49,200 nucleotides of DNA from Clostridia bacterium. GTDB taxonomy: Bacteria; Bacillota; Clostridia; Oscillospirales; CAG-272. The notes below the pieces were generated by a model, which ran no database searches, was not told the DNA's origin, and saw only the letters and a list, made by a program, of their open reading frames with translations. The translations under genes and the position numbers were made by a program. This document shows positions 15,846 to 23,657 of this stretch, piece after piece. Numbering within the stretch: the first letter of the stretch is position 1; each line of letters begins with the position of its first letter. Location of the stretch: assembly GCA_017533565.1 (NCBI GenBank), contig JAFXHU010000001.1, positions 1 to 49,200 of the forward strand, in the 5' to 3' direction.

Positions 15846-16712
15846 TTACTTTTTGGGGATAACGGCGTATCTGTAAATTTCGCTTTCGCCGCCCGAAAGA
15901 CGGCTCATAGCCCTCGTGTCGAAATTTTCGGGTGTCAGTCCGTCCGCGGGAACACCACTCCACGGCTCAAGGCAAAGGTATCTTGCCTCGCTTACGGGAG
16001 CCTTCCAAATGCAGAAATAGGGGAGGTTTGTCGAGTATAAAAGCTGTACCCCGTGTCTTTCCCCATCACTGATAAGCGTTACGTCATTCGGCGCATTCTC
16101 GATAATGAGGGTGTCGTTTTCGTATATTTCCTGCTCGTTAAGGTAATACCTTCCGCTTTGAAGCGGAAAATCCACGCTTTCGGGATTAACAAACGGACCG
16201 TTTTGAAGCGAATGTCTTTTAAGAGGACCGTCCACACCGAAATTGATGTAAAAGCTTGAAATATCCTCCCCGCCGCCAAGGTTGAATGCGGGATGCCAGC
16301 CGAACATATACGGCATAACCCCCTCGCCGAGGTTTTCAACCGTAAAGGCTACGTTCAGCATAGAAAGCGTAAGAAAATAGCGCGCGGTAAGCTTGAAATT
16401 GAACGGATATACGGCAAGAGTTTCCTCACTTGCCGAAAGCGAAAGGGTTATTTCGTCCTTGGAGGCATTTTCAACCTTAAACTCGCTTTTTCTTGCAAAG
16501 CCGTGCTTCGGCATTTTGTATTCTACGCCGCCTACCGTGTACCCGTCACCGAGTAGAGAGCCGCAAACGGGGAAAAGCAGGGGGGCGTGACCGCGCCACG
16601 CCTCGCCAGACCATACGTATTCAAAGCCGTCGTTACCGAGAATTGACACAACCTCCGCGCCGAGGGTGTCAACCGTTACGGTAAGATATTTGTTTTTTAT
16701 TACGTATCTCAT
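15846..16712 (-). CDS. Aldose 1-epimerase (galactose mutarotase-like, LacX/YeaD type)
   Basis: 288 residues of the beta-sandwich mutarotase superfamily. It interconverts alpha and beta anomers of a hexose or hexose phosphate. Visible active-site features: KHGFAR (His near 71), FGWHPAF (His near 140) and CLEPWSG near the end, which carries the probable catalytic Glu. It starts 1 bp after the thrS stop with only a weak GAAG ribosome site, so translation is probably coupled to thrS. Pairing with thrS has no metabolic logic I can see. The exact sugar is unknown. Confidence 0.85.
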   Translation of the reverse strand: MRYVIKNKYLTVTVDTLGAEVVSILGNDGFEYVWSGEAWRGHAPLLFPVCGSLLGDGYTVGGVEYKMPKHGFARKSEFKVENASKDEITLSLSASEETLAVYPFNFKLTARYFLTLSMLNVAFTVENLGEGVMPYMFGWHPAFNLGGGEDISSFYINFGVDGPLKRHSLQNGPFVNPESVDFPLQSGRYYLNEQEIYENDTLIIENAPNDVTLISDGERHGVQLLYSTNLPYFCIWKAPVSEARYLCLEPWSGVPADGLTPENFDTRAMSRLSGGESEIYRYAVIPKK

Positions 16713-16713
16713 A

Positions 16714-18657
16714 TCAATGCTTCTTCGTTTCTATCTCGTAAACGAGCTTTTGGATAAACTCGTCGATGGTGAATTTGCCGCCCTCGCCCTCGGTGCGCGC
16801 TCTTACGGTTACGCTGCCCGAGCTCATCTCGTCCTCTCCGACGACAACCATATAGGGAACCTTTGAAAGCTGTGCCTCGCGAATACGGTAGCCGAGCTTC
16901 TCGTTCCTGTCGTCAAGCTCCGCACGAATGCCGCAAGCCTTCAGCCTGTTTACAACCTCCGCGCCGTAGTCTGCGAAATCGTTTACGACGGGGATAACGG
17001 TAACCTGCACGGGCGAAAGCCAAAGCGGAAGCGCACCCGCATACTTTTCGAGAATGAGCGCGAGCGTCCTCTCGTAGCAGCCCATAGAGGTGCGGTGAAT
17101 GATGTAGGGCGTCTTTTGCGTGTTATCTCTGTCGGTGTATTCCATACCGAACTTCTTTGCAAGGAGCATATCAACCTGAATGGTAACGATGGTGTCCTCC
17201 TTGCCGAAAACGTTCTTGTACTGAATGTCAAGCTTCGGACCGTAGAACGCCGCCTCGTCGATACCGATAACGTAATTCTCTCTGCCGAGTGTCGCGTCGA
17301 GAAGCTCGCCCATTATCCTCTGCGCCTCGTCCCATTGCTCGGGAGTGCCCTCGTACTTGTCGGTGCGCTTGGGGTCCCACTGGGAGAAGCGGAAGGTACA
17401 GCCCTCCCAAAGTCCGAGCGTTTCAAGACAGTACTTTGCAAGCTCAAAGCAGCCCTTGAACTCCTCTGCAAGCTGCTCGGGACGGAGAACGAGGTGCCCC
17501 TCGGAAATTGTGAACTGGCGCACGCGGATAAGACCGTGCATCTCGCCCGAATCCTCGTTTCTGAAAAGCGTGGAGGTTTCGCCGAAGCGCATCGGAAGCT
17601 CGCGGTAGGAGCGCTTTTTGTTAAGGTAAACCTGGTACTGGAAGGGGCAGGTCATAGGACGGAGCGCAAAGCATTCCTTCGTATAATCGTCGGGGTCGCC
17701 CATAACAAACATACCGTCGAGATAATGGTCCCAGTGACCCGAAATCTTGTAAAGCTCGCGCTTTGCCATAAGCGGTGTCTTTGTGAGAAGATAGCCGCGC
17801 TTTTGCTCCTCGTCCTCAATCCACCTTTGAAGAAGCTGAATTACCCTCGCGCCCTTCGGCAAAAGAATGGGAAGACCCTGACCGATTGAGTCAACGGTGG
17901 TGAAATATTCAAGCTCGCGTCCGATTTTGTTGTGGTCGCGCTTGAGTGCCTCCTCCTGTGCCGTAACGTAAGCGTTAAGCTCGTCCTTCGTGGGGAAGGC
18001 GATGCCGTAAACTCTCTGGAGCATCTTGTTATTTTGGTCGCCCTTGTAATACGCGCCCGTGCATTGCGTAAGCTTGAACGCCTTTATCATACCCGTTGAA
18101 CGGAGGTGCGGTCCCGCACAAAGGTCAACGTACTCGCCCTGACGGTAGAAGGAAATTACCGCCCCGTCCTCCAGCTCCTCTATTCTCTCAACCTTGTACG
18201 GCTCGTCGAGGCTCTTCATAAGCGCGATTGCCTCCTCCTTCGGAAGCGTAAATCTCTCGATAAGGAGGTTTTCCTTTACGATTTTCTTCATCTCCGCCTC
18301 GATATTTTTGAGAATATCGGGGGTAAAGGAAATCTCCGAATCGAAATCCTGGAAATATCCGTTATCGGTTGCGGGTCCTATCGTCTGCTTCGTGGAGGGG
18401 TAAAGACGCTTGACTGCCTGTGCCATAACGTGTGCCGCGGTGTGTCTGAAAATGCGCGCGCCCTCCTCGTCGCGGAAGGTAAGGAGCTTTACCTCGCTCT
18501 CTCCCTCGACAATATGCGAAAGCTCGGTGGAAACGCCGTCAACGACGCACGCCAAAACCTCGCGCGATATGATTTCGAGAGCCTTTGCCGCCTCGTAAAC
18601 CGAAACGCCGCCCTCGCACTCGTAAAGCTCGCCGCTTGTAAATTTAATTTTTGCCAT
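16714..18657 (-). CDS. thrS: Threonyl-tRNA synthetase
   Basis: 647 residues from MAKIKFTSGE. AGGAG lies 7 bases before this ATG, so the six-residue-longer start is rejected. Order: TGS domain (1-60), SAD editing-type domain with HTAAHVMAQAV (about 73-83), class II catalytic core and anticodon domain at the end. Zinc ligands sit in RPMTCPFQ, SEGH and YIIHRTSMG. Motif 2 is FRNEDSGEMHG, and motif 3 is the clostridial form SMGCYERTLALILEKYAG. It charges tRNA-Thr in the cytoplasm and is controlled by the upstream T-box. Confidence 0.97.
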   Translation of the reverse strand: MAKIKFTSGELYECEGGVSVYEAAKALEIISREVLACVVDGVSTELSHIVEGESEVKLLTFRDEEGARIFRHTAAHVMAQAVKRLYPSTKQTIGPATDNGYFQDFDSEISFTPDILKNIEAEMKKIVKENLLIERFTLPKEEAIALMKSLDEPYKVERIEELEDGAVISFYRQGEYVDLCAGPHLRSTGMIKAFKLTQCTGAYYKGDQNNKMLQRVYGIAFPTKDELNAYVTAQEEALKRDHNKIGRELEYFTTVDSIGQGLPILLPKGARVIQLLQRWIEDEEQKRGYLLTKTPLMAKRELYKISGHWDHYLDGMFVMGDPDDYTKECFALRPMTCPFQYQVYLNKKRSYRELPMRFGETSTLFRNEDSGEMHGLIRVRQFTISEGHLVLRPEQLAEEFKGCFELAKYCLETLGLWEGCTFRFSQWDPKRTDKYEGTPEQWDEAQRIMGELLDATLGRENYVIGIDEAAFYGPKLDIQYKNVFGKEDTIVTIQVDMLLAKKFGMEYTDRDNTQKTPYIIHRTSMGCYERTLALILEKYAGALPLWLSPVQVTVIPVVNDFADYGAEVVNRLKACGIRAELDDRNEKLGYRIREAQLSKVPYMVVVGEDEMSSGSVTVRARTEGEGGKFTIDEFIQKLVYEIETKKH

Positions 18658-18781
18658 AATATTCTCCTTTGCCAAAAGGCATATTTAATAATCTTCTTAA
18701 CCCTGAAAACGGGAACGCTTAACCCCGAAAACGGCAGTCCCTGAAATTCTTACTCAAAGTGGACGCAAATCCCCAAAAAAC

Positions 18782-19019
18782 AAAAATCCCCAACCCAAAA
18801 GGCATACTACCTGCCTTCGGGGTGAGGGTACGCAAAGCGTAATCCCGCACGGTTCCACCCGAGCGTTTTACTCATTCTATTCGGTTTTCATACCGTATTC
18901 TGCTTTTGCTTTAAAACACAGTACCGTATGCACGGGCGGTACCAAAGCAACCTCTTTCACCGCGCTCTCACCTGCCGCGACTCTCTGTAAACGACCCTTT
19001 GCCTTGACTTGTTCCGTTA
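18782..19019 (-). ncRNA. T-box riboswitch of thrS
   Basis: Between promoter and gene, the minus strand carries the T-box sequence GGGTGGAACCGTGCG (18860-18846), close to the consensus AGGGTGGNACCGCG. A strong terminator follows at once (arms CCCTCACCCCGAAGGCA and TGCCTTTTGGGTTGGGG, then ATTTTTG, 18829-18782). Upstream are an AGAGAG element typical of stem I and a GGTACCG stretch in which ACC could be the Thr specifier. Uncharged tRNA-Thr should pair with the T-box bulge and favour antitermination. No gene lies in 18658-19160 apart from this leader; 18658-18781 shows only a short CTTAACCC-type repeat. Confidence 0.88.
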
Positions 19020-19024
19020 AGAGC

Positions 19025-19053
19025 ATATTAGCACAAACTCCCCCGCTTGTCAA
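19025..19053 (-). promoter_or_regulatory. Promoter of the thrS T-box transcript
   Basis: Minus strand: TTGACA, 17 bp ending TGC, TAATAT. Confidence 0.85.
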
Positions 19054-19101
19054 GCGGTAAAACAAAAAAATCGCCCCAAAAATGAAAAACCCTCCCCACC
19101 G

Positions 19102-19130
19102 TTGACAAAATCTGCAAAATATGCTATAAT
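19102..19130 (+). promoter_or_regulatory. Promoter at the left edge of the Rhs island
   Basis: TTGACA, 17 bp ending TGC, TATAAT on the plus strand. The block CACCGTTGACAAAATC recurs at 20542, so the whole unit is duplicated. Confidence 0.88.
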
Positions 19131-19161
19131 AAATACATAAATCCCTCTGCGGAGGAAAAAT

Positions 19162-19206
19162 ATGAAAAGAAACCGTAACCGACAGGAAAAATATACCTTC
19201 TATTAG
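19162..19206 (+). CDS. 14-residue leader-type ORF
   Basis: ATG behind a good ribosome site (GGAGGAAAAAT) encodes MKRNRNRQEKYTFY and stops 3 bp before a terminator stem. The position between a perfect promoter and a terminator suggests an attenuator leader peptide or a small expressed RNA. The second copy of this unit (20545-20650) lacks an obvious ORF, which weakens the case. Confidence 0.4.
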   Translation: MKRNRNRQEKYTFY

Positions 19207-19208
19207 AT

Positions 19209-19244
19209 AAAGCGACCTCTTATGGGGTCGCTTTGCGCTTTTTT
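19209..19244 (+). terminator. Terminator after the leader ORF
   Basis: AAAGCGACC / GGTCGCTTT perfect 9-bp stem, then GCGCTTTTTT. The same stem recurs at 20618, and a related one at 24779. Confidence 0.85.
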
Positions 19245-19257
19245 AAAAAACGGTTAA

Positions 19258-19650
19258 AATTTCAGCTACGACGCGTGGGGCAAATGCACCGCCTACTATT
19301 ACAATGGCGGAGCAAGCACAAGCGCGACGAAAAACAATCTCCGCTACCGCGGCTACTACTACGATACCGACCTCGGGCTTTACTATCTGCAAAGCAGGTA
19401 TTACGATGCGAATACTTGTAGATTTATAAGCCCCGATGCAATAATGTCGGGCGCAAACGGAAGCCTTCACGGACTTAACCTCTACGTCTATTGCTTCAAC
19501 AATCCCATTAATATGACCGATAGCCAAGGTGATTGGCCAACTTGGAATGAGTTTTGGAACGAGGCAAAAAGAATTGTTAATGGGGTTATATCACAACGCT
19601 TTATCACCATTTCCTGTAATAATATACGATATGGCAAAGGAGCTTACACC
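19258..19650 (+). pseudogene. Rhs core C-terminal fragment A with short tip
   Basis: The open frame begins after a TAA at 19255 with no start codon and encodes the end of an Rhs repeat-associated core: SYDAWGKCTAYYYNGG, YYDTDLGLYYLQSRYYD, CRFISPDA, then LNLYVYCFNNPINMTDSQGDWP. Rhs cores form shells around a variable C-terminal toxin. Here only about 35 residues of tip remain, and they read in frame straight into the lipoprotein gene at 19651. About 160 bp (19265-19425) are nearly identical to 22052-22212. The N-terminal shell is absent, so this is a remnant or silent cassette. Confidence 0.75.
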
Positions 19651-20529
19651 ATGATTAAACGTATATGTGCTTTGATACTTTTGATATGCGTGCTTCTATT
19701 GACCTCTTGCGGGAAACAACAAGAAAAATGGGAAGGCGTAGCAAGGCAAGAATTATCAATATATACACCGAGCAATAATGTTGCACTTGTTATTGACAAC
19801 AAAACTTTTTATCTTAATAATTTTACGCTTGAAATTGATAATATGTCAGAAAAAGAGTATAGTTATAATTCGTACTATTTAGACGGCAGTGTCTTGTATT
19901 TTTCAACATCGTTAATGCATGGATTTGATTCTTATATGATTTCTTTATATTCGTGTGATTTAATCACGGGAGATTTGAATGTGGTTTTTCGCCGTGATGG
20001 ATACGATATGGGGGAAACGTATGTCAGCAAGGATAAGTTTTATATCAAGCATTTTACAAAATCAAACAGTGATAATAAAAATGTAACGGTTATAGACCTA
20101 TATAACATAAAAAGTGGTGATTATACAAGAATTGACAATGGTCCAAATGCAACTCTTGATATGTTTAAAGTCAACGTTGAAAAAGAAATGCGATATAGTG
20201 TTGAACTTTTAAGCAACAAAAATCAAAAGTATTTCAATATAGTAGATACCGAAACAAATTTGACAAAAATTGTTGATAATGAGTTTATGCTCCGCACTCC
20301 ATTCTCGGATATTTTTTCAAAATACGGTTACGCACCAAGAATGATAGATGTTGTTGAAGGGCATATTTTGATGGCTTTCTATTTGTCTTTTGGTAATTTT
20401 ATCGCATATAACAACACGTATGTAGTGTTTGAGTATGATTTTGAAAACGAAACACTTGAATATCAATTGCTTGCATTTCCCTATGATACCGTTAATTTGA
20501 AATTCCTGTATATTAATGGCGATAGTTAG
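19651..20529 (+). CDS. Lipoprotein of the Rhs island, possible immunity protein
   Basis: 292 residues. The ATG follows AGGAG by 8 bases, a more credible start than the upstream in-frame codons inside Rhs fragment A. It has a lipoprotein signal (MIKRICALILLICVLLLTSC, lipobox LTSC). The mature part has repeated strand motifs (YYLDGSVLYFS, DLITGDLNVVF, DLYNIKSGDYTRI) suggesting a beta-propeller-like fold. Base composition is AT-rich, unlike the host genes nearby. Position directly after an Rhs tip suggests an exported immunity or neutralising protein; that is inference. The family is unrecognised. Confidence 0.7.
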   Translation: MIKRICALILLICVLLLTSCGKQQEKWEGVARQELSIYTPSNNVALVIDNKTFYLNNFTLEIDNMSEKEYSYNSYYLDGSVLYFSTSLMHGFDSYMISLYSCDLITGDLNVVFRRDGYDMGETYVSKDKFYIKHFTKSNSDNKNVTVIDLYNIKSGDYTRIDNGPNATLDMFKVNVEKEMRYSVELLSNKNQKYFNIVDTETNLTKIVDNEFMLRTPFSDIFSKYGYAPRMIDVVEGHILMAFYLSFGNFIAYNNTYVVFEYDFENETLEYQLLAFPYDTVNLKFLYINGDS

Positions 20530-20544
20530 ATTACGCCCACACCG

Positions 20545-20573
20545 TTGACAAAATCAGCGCGGTGTGCTAAAAT
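20545..20573 (+). promoter_or_regulatory. Second island promoter
   Basis: TTGACA, 17 bp ending TGC, TAAAAT. Shares its upstream block with the promoter at 19102. Confidence 0.8.
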
Positions 20574-20617
20574 AAAAGTGTAAAGGCCCGCTAAAGGCAT
20601 AATTTAACAATATATCC

Positions 20618-20650
20618 AAAGCGACCTTTCGGGGTCGCTTTGCGGTTTTT
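20618..20650 (+). terminator. Second island terminator
   Basis: AAAGCGACC / GGTCGCTTT stem followed by GCGGTTTTT. With the promoter at 20545 it would define a transcript of about 70 nt. Confidence 0.8.
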
Positions 20651-20651
20651 A

Positions 20652-20819
20652 AAAGCAATTTCTTCTCGCGATTACTACTCTTCACCTTGGGAGAGAACGG
20701 CTGATTGGTTAGGTGGGGTAAATAGAGAAAACTATAAGCACAATTCTCTCGTTTGGGGCATAGCAGAAAATATTTTAGGACCTATCGTTATACCATTTTA
20801 CTATTGGTTTGGTTATTGA
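20652..20819 (+). pseudogene. Toxin-tail remnant B (YYSSPWE type)
   Basis: No start codon; the frame enters from the terminator and encodes DYYSSPWERTADWLGGVNR followed by a hydrophobic end (ILGPIVIPFYYWFGY). The motif YYSSPWE..AD..GGVNR recurs in remnant E at 23490, so both are ends of one toxin-domain family. It stops 10 bp before the lipoprotein gene at 20830, the usual toxin-immunity spacing. Confidence 0.6.
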
Positions 20820-20829
20820 GGTTTGAACT

Positions 20830-21249
20830 ATGAAAAAAACACTTTGTATAATCATTATTTTGACATGTTTTTTTATAGTGAGATGCGACAGTAAAACATA
20901 TCATTGGAGTTTTTATCAATCGCAATCCGAAATTATTAATTTGTCTATAATAGATGCGAACAATCCTTTTGAATTTACCACACTTAAAGAGATTTCAATG
21001 AGCTTAAAAAATACTTTGATTTCCGATATAGAAAAGCTTGAATACAAAAAGTATGGACCGAATTTGCACACAACACACGGTGTTTGCATACTGATTGAAT
21101 TTAAAAACGGAGAATACGACATCATATCACATTATGAGCCAATGCATGTGATGTGGGATTCAGAAAGCGGGAATTTAGATGCAAAAATTTCGTGGTTAAA
21201 ATGTGATAAAAAACAGTTTGACGCTTTGATTGACAAGTATATGCAGTAA
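20830..21249 (+). CDS. Single-domain immunity-like lipoprotein
   Basis: 139 residues. Lipoprotein-like signal (MKKTLCIIIILTCFFIVRC). The mature domain has the pattern I-I-L-x-I, a helix ending IEKLEY, an IEFKNGEYDI strand and a final KKQFDALIDKYMQ helix. The same order appears twice in the protein at 23658 (IEYRNP, NGDYELF, LLERYK), so they are one family. It follows toxin-tail B and precedes tail C. Predicted to sit outside the membrane and protect against a YYSSPWE-type toxin; not recognised as a named family. Confidence 0.7.
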   Translation: MKKTLCIIIILTCFFIVRCDSKTYHWSFYQSQSEIINLSIIDANNPFEFTTLKEISMSLKNTLISDIEKLEYKKYGPNLHTTHGVCILIEFKNGEYDIISHYEPMHVMWDSESGNLDAKISWLKCDKKQFDALIDKYMQ

Positions 21250-21258
21250 TTTGATTAA

Positions 21259-21432
21259 TCATTCAAATGCGGATTGTATGTAATATCTTTTTCAATTTTG
21301 GACATCAATCTCAAAAACGGTGAGTTAAAATATACCACAGGTTCTTCTGCACATATTTTATTTGGTGTTCATTATAGTGCAGGATTTAGTATCACAGAAT
21401 TTATACGTGGAGTGATAGATATATGGAAATGA
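21259..21432 (+). pseudogene. Toxin-tail remnant C
   Basis: Open frame without start codon encoding FKCGLYVISFSILDINLKN, then GSSAHILFGVHYSAGFSITE and a terminal IRGVIDIWK. The stop TGA lies inside the first codons of the next gene (10-bp overlap), as in coupled toxin-immunity pairs. The sequence differs from tails B and E. Probably the last 50-odd residues of another Rhs tip whose upstream part has been lost. Confidence 0.5.
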
Positions 21433-21809
21433 AATTTATCAAAAAATATTACAATGCGCTAATACTTGACAGTGCATATATCCTCCTTATGAATTTGCCG
21501 TTGACAATTATAAGCGCGATATGGCCGGACAATATCATAATAAGATGGATATTCATTTCATATTTCGTAGCTTCCGGTATTTTATACTATGCACTTTTCC
21601 AGATTTACAAAAAAGCAACCCCCGGCATGAAAATGTCAGGCTTAATAATCGTTAACAAGGACGGAAGTGTTCCCACTAAAAAAGCAATATTGAAAAGATT
21701 TTTGTATGCTTTTCCTTGGAGTATGGTATTTATTGTAAGCATTTTGACAGATTACGATCTTCAAAAGTGGGAAAAAAGAGTACTTGGAACTATATTGACA
21801 GAGAAATAA
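21423..21809 (+). CDS. RDD-family membrane protein
   Basis: 128 residues, about three membrane helices. The C-terminal half has the RDD signature KATPGMKMSGLIIVNKDG followed by KKAILKRFLYAF; the N-terminal half has the first helix NALILDSAYILLMNL. RDD proteins are small membrane proteins, some linked to ion transport. In this setting it directly follows, and overlaps, a toxin tail, so it may serve as a membrane immunity protein; that is inference. Confidence 0.75.
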   Translation: MEMKFIKKYYNALILDSAYILLMNLPLTIISAIWPDNIIIRWIFISYFVASGILYYALFQIYKKATPGMKMSGLIIVNKDGSVPTKKAILKRFLYAFPWSMVFIVSILTDYDLQKWEKRVLGTILTEK

Positions 21810-21820
21810 TTACCGCGTGG

Positions 21821-22726
21821 GTGACGCACTACGACACTCTTGGAAATCCGTTAACCTATTACGACGGCACGACTTGTACTTGGCAAGGAAGACAGCTTGT
21901 AGGTGCGGTAAAGGGAACGAATACAATGTCCTTTACTTACAACGATAACGGTCTTCGTACGTCTAAAACGGTAAACGGCGTTACAACGGAGTATTATTGG
22001 AACGGAAATTTGCTTGCCGCGGAAAAGTCACCGTATTATTTGATTATATACAACTACGACGCGTGGGGCAAATGCACTGCAAGCTATTACAACGGCGGGG
22101 CAAGCACAAGCGCGACGAAAAACAATCTCTGCTACCGTAGCTACTACTACGATACCGACCTCGGGCTTTACTATCTGCAAAGCAGGTATTACGATGCGAA
22201 TACTTGTAGATTTATAAACGCCGACAGCTATATCTCCACCGGTCAGGGAATCCTCGGTTATAATATGTTTGCTTATTGCGGAAATAATCCGGTGAATTAC
22301 GTCGATTATGCGGGCGACATACCCGGAATGGTTATGGCTTCGCTATATGAAAATAGCAGTGGTACACGTTCGGATTTTTCAATTATTAACAAAAAGTGGG
22401 AAAAAGCATTATTTGCGGCAAACAATGCGCATATTGAGGTTTTTGGCGAGCACAAAATAACATTTGATAGAGTTTTGATAGAAGATTTTGATGCAATTAC
22501 TCTTGATATATTCTTTTACCTTATATATCAACGCAGTTTAGATATGGCAAGAAATACGGAAAATTCCACGCAAGATTTGATGACACTTGATCATATTAGG
22601 TGGGAAACTATGTGGCATTTGGCTGTATCATTTTTACCGAATACAGACGAAATTAATTTGAATTTTTCTGAAACAAAATTTGGAATGATAAAGCGTGGAT
22701 TTAAAGCAATTTTGGGAGGGAGGTAA
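21821..22726 (+). CDS. Rhs core C-terminal fragment D with complete tip domain
   Basis: The frame reads in from the RDD gene; Rhs homology begins at THYDTLGNPLTYYDG near 21824 and no ribosome site supports any start. It covers the last Rhs repeats (FTYNDNGLRTSKTVNG, YYWNGNLLAAEK) and the core end (YYDTDLGLYYLQSRYYD, MFAYCGNNPVNYVDYAGD). An AT-rich tip of about 135 residues follows (IINKKWEKALFAANNAHIEVF, DAITLDIFFYLIYQRS, TLDHIRWETMWHL), unrecognised by me, with DHIRW as a possible catalytic or structural motif. The stop is 2 bp before the next ATG. It is probably an orphan Rhs-CT cassette that becomes active only after recombination with a full Rhs gene. Confidence 0.7.
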   Translation: MTHYDTLGNPLTYYDGTTCTWQGRQLVGAVKGTNTMSFTYNDNGLRTSKTVNGVTTEYYWNGNLLAAEKSPYYLIIYNYDAWGKCTASYYNGGASTSATKNNLCYRSYYYDTDLGLYYLQSRYYDANTCRFINADSYISTGQGILGYNMFAYCGNNPVNYVDYAGDIPGMVMASLYENSSGTRSDFSIINKKWEKALFAANNAHIEVFGEHKITFDRVLIEDFDAITLDIFFYLIYQRSLDMARNTENSTQDLMTLDHIRWETMWHLAVSFLPNTDEINLNFSETKFGMIKRGFKAILGGR

Positions 22727-22728
22727 TA

Positions 22729-23433
22729 ATGTATAATACTTTCAAAATATACCCGAATTCCCGATTTAAAAAGTGCTTAATCGCGTTTGCAATAGTAATA
22801 GTATCGCTTATTCTGCTTGCAGGTATTGCTATAACTATTATACTGATAACAACACCCGACTATCCGGTTCTCACAAATTCAATAAATGATTACAGTGCGA
22901 AGGGTTATTACTTTGATAATAGGATTTTTATGCCTACGCTCCCCGAAAATGCGGAGGTTATATCATATTACAGCTACAACCACTGGAACGAGGATTACGA
23001 CCAATATCTTGAATTGAAATTTAACACCAAAGAGGAAATGGAAGAATACTTGAACGTCTTGTTTGACTACTCGCAATCTTATATAGAGCAAGTAGGTTTC
23101 CAAATGTGTCCCGAAAATAACGATTGGTTTGTGCGCGAAACAAATCCGTATAACTCGTCATTTGTGGACTGTTACAGCAAAGCAGAGCATTATTGGCGTG
23201 GAGAGCAAGCCTATACCGGATATCGTGTAGATGGTTATATCAGATGTCGATATAACGTTATATCTTATTCGTATGATTGCTTGACGGTAATTCAATCAAG
23301 CTGTGAAGGCGGATTTGAACGCAAGGACAATAAGAATTATACACCTAAATTTTTAGAGCGCTTTGGAATTACCTACGGTTCTGTGTCACACGAAATTGCC
23401 ATTGAATTTGATTTCAGTAACAAAGACAAATAA
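22729..23433 (+). CDS. TM-anchored protein paired with Rhs tip D, probable immunity
   Basis: 234 residues. A basic N-terminus and one membrane helix (about 17-42, IAFAIVIVSLILLAGIAITI) anchor an extracytoplasmic domain rich in aromatic residues (SYYSYNHWNEDYDQYLELKF, four Cys). A GGAGGT ribosome site overlaps the end of the Rhs fragment and the gap is 2 bp, a tightly coupled toxin-immunity layout. Family not recognised. An anchored outward-facing domain suggests the toxin acts in the cell envelope. Confidence 0.7.
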   Translation: MYNTFKIYPNSRFKKCLIAFAIVIVSLILLAGIAITIILITTPDYPVLTNSINDYSAKGYYFDNRIFMPTLPENAEVISYYSYNHWNEDYDQYLELKFNTKEEMEEYLNVLFDYSQSYIEQVGFQMCPENNDWFVRETNPYNSSFVDCYSKAEHYWRGEQAYTGYRVDGYIRCRYNVISYSYDCLTVIQSSCEGGFERKDNKNYTPKFLERFGITYGSVSHEIAIEFDFSNKDK

Positions 23434-23435
23434 TT

Positions 23436-23648
23436 GGATTTGCTTTACTATCTGTAACGGCATATTATTTAGATTTAGATGGAGCTTTGCCATACGATTA
23501 TTATTCTTCTCCATGGGAGTCGCAAGCGGATGAGTACGGAGGGGTGAATCGAGGAGTATTTTCCGATCCATGGACTGAAAGCGATGGATATTTTATTCAA
23601 CTATCAAAGAAATTGTTTATTCATAGTTTAAAAAAGATATTCGGGTAG
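23436..23648 (+). pseudogene. Toxin-tail remnant E (YYSSPWE type)
   Basis: Open frame without start: GFALLSVTAYYLDLDGALPY, then DYYSSPWESQADEYGGVNR and a tail ending KKLFIHSLKKIFG. It shares DYYSSPWE..AD..GGVNR with remnant B. The frame differs from the preceding gene and begins right at its stop, so it was joined there by recombination. The stop TAG lies 9 bp before the next gene's ATG. Confidence 0.6.
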
Positions 23649-23657
23649 GAGATGGTA

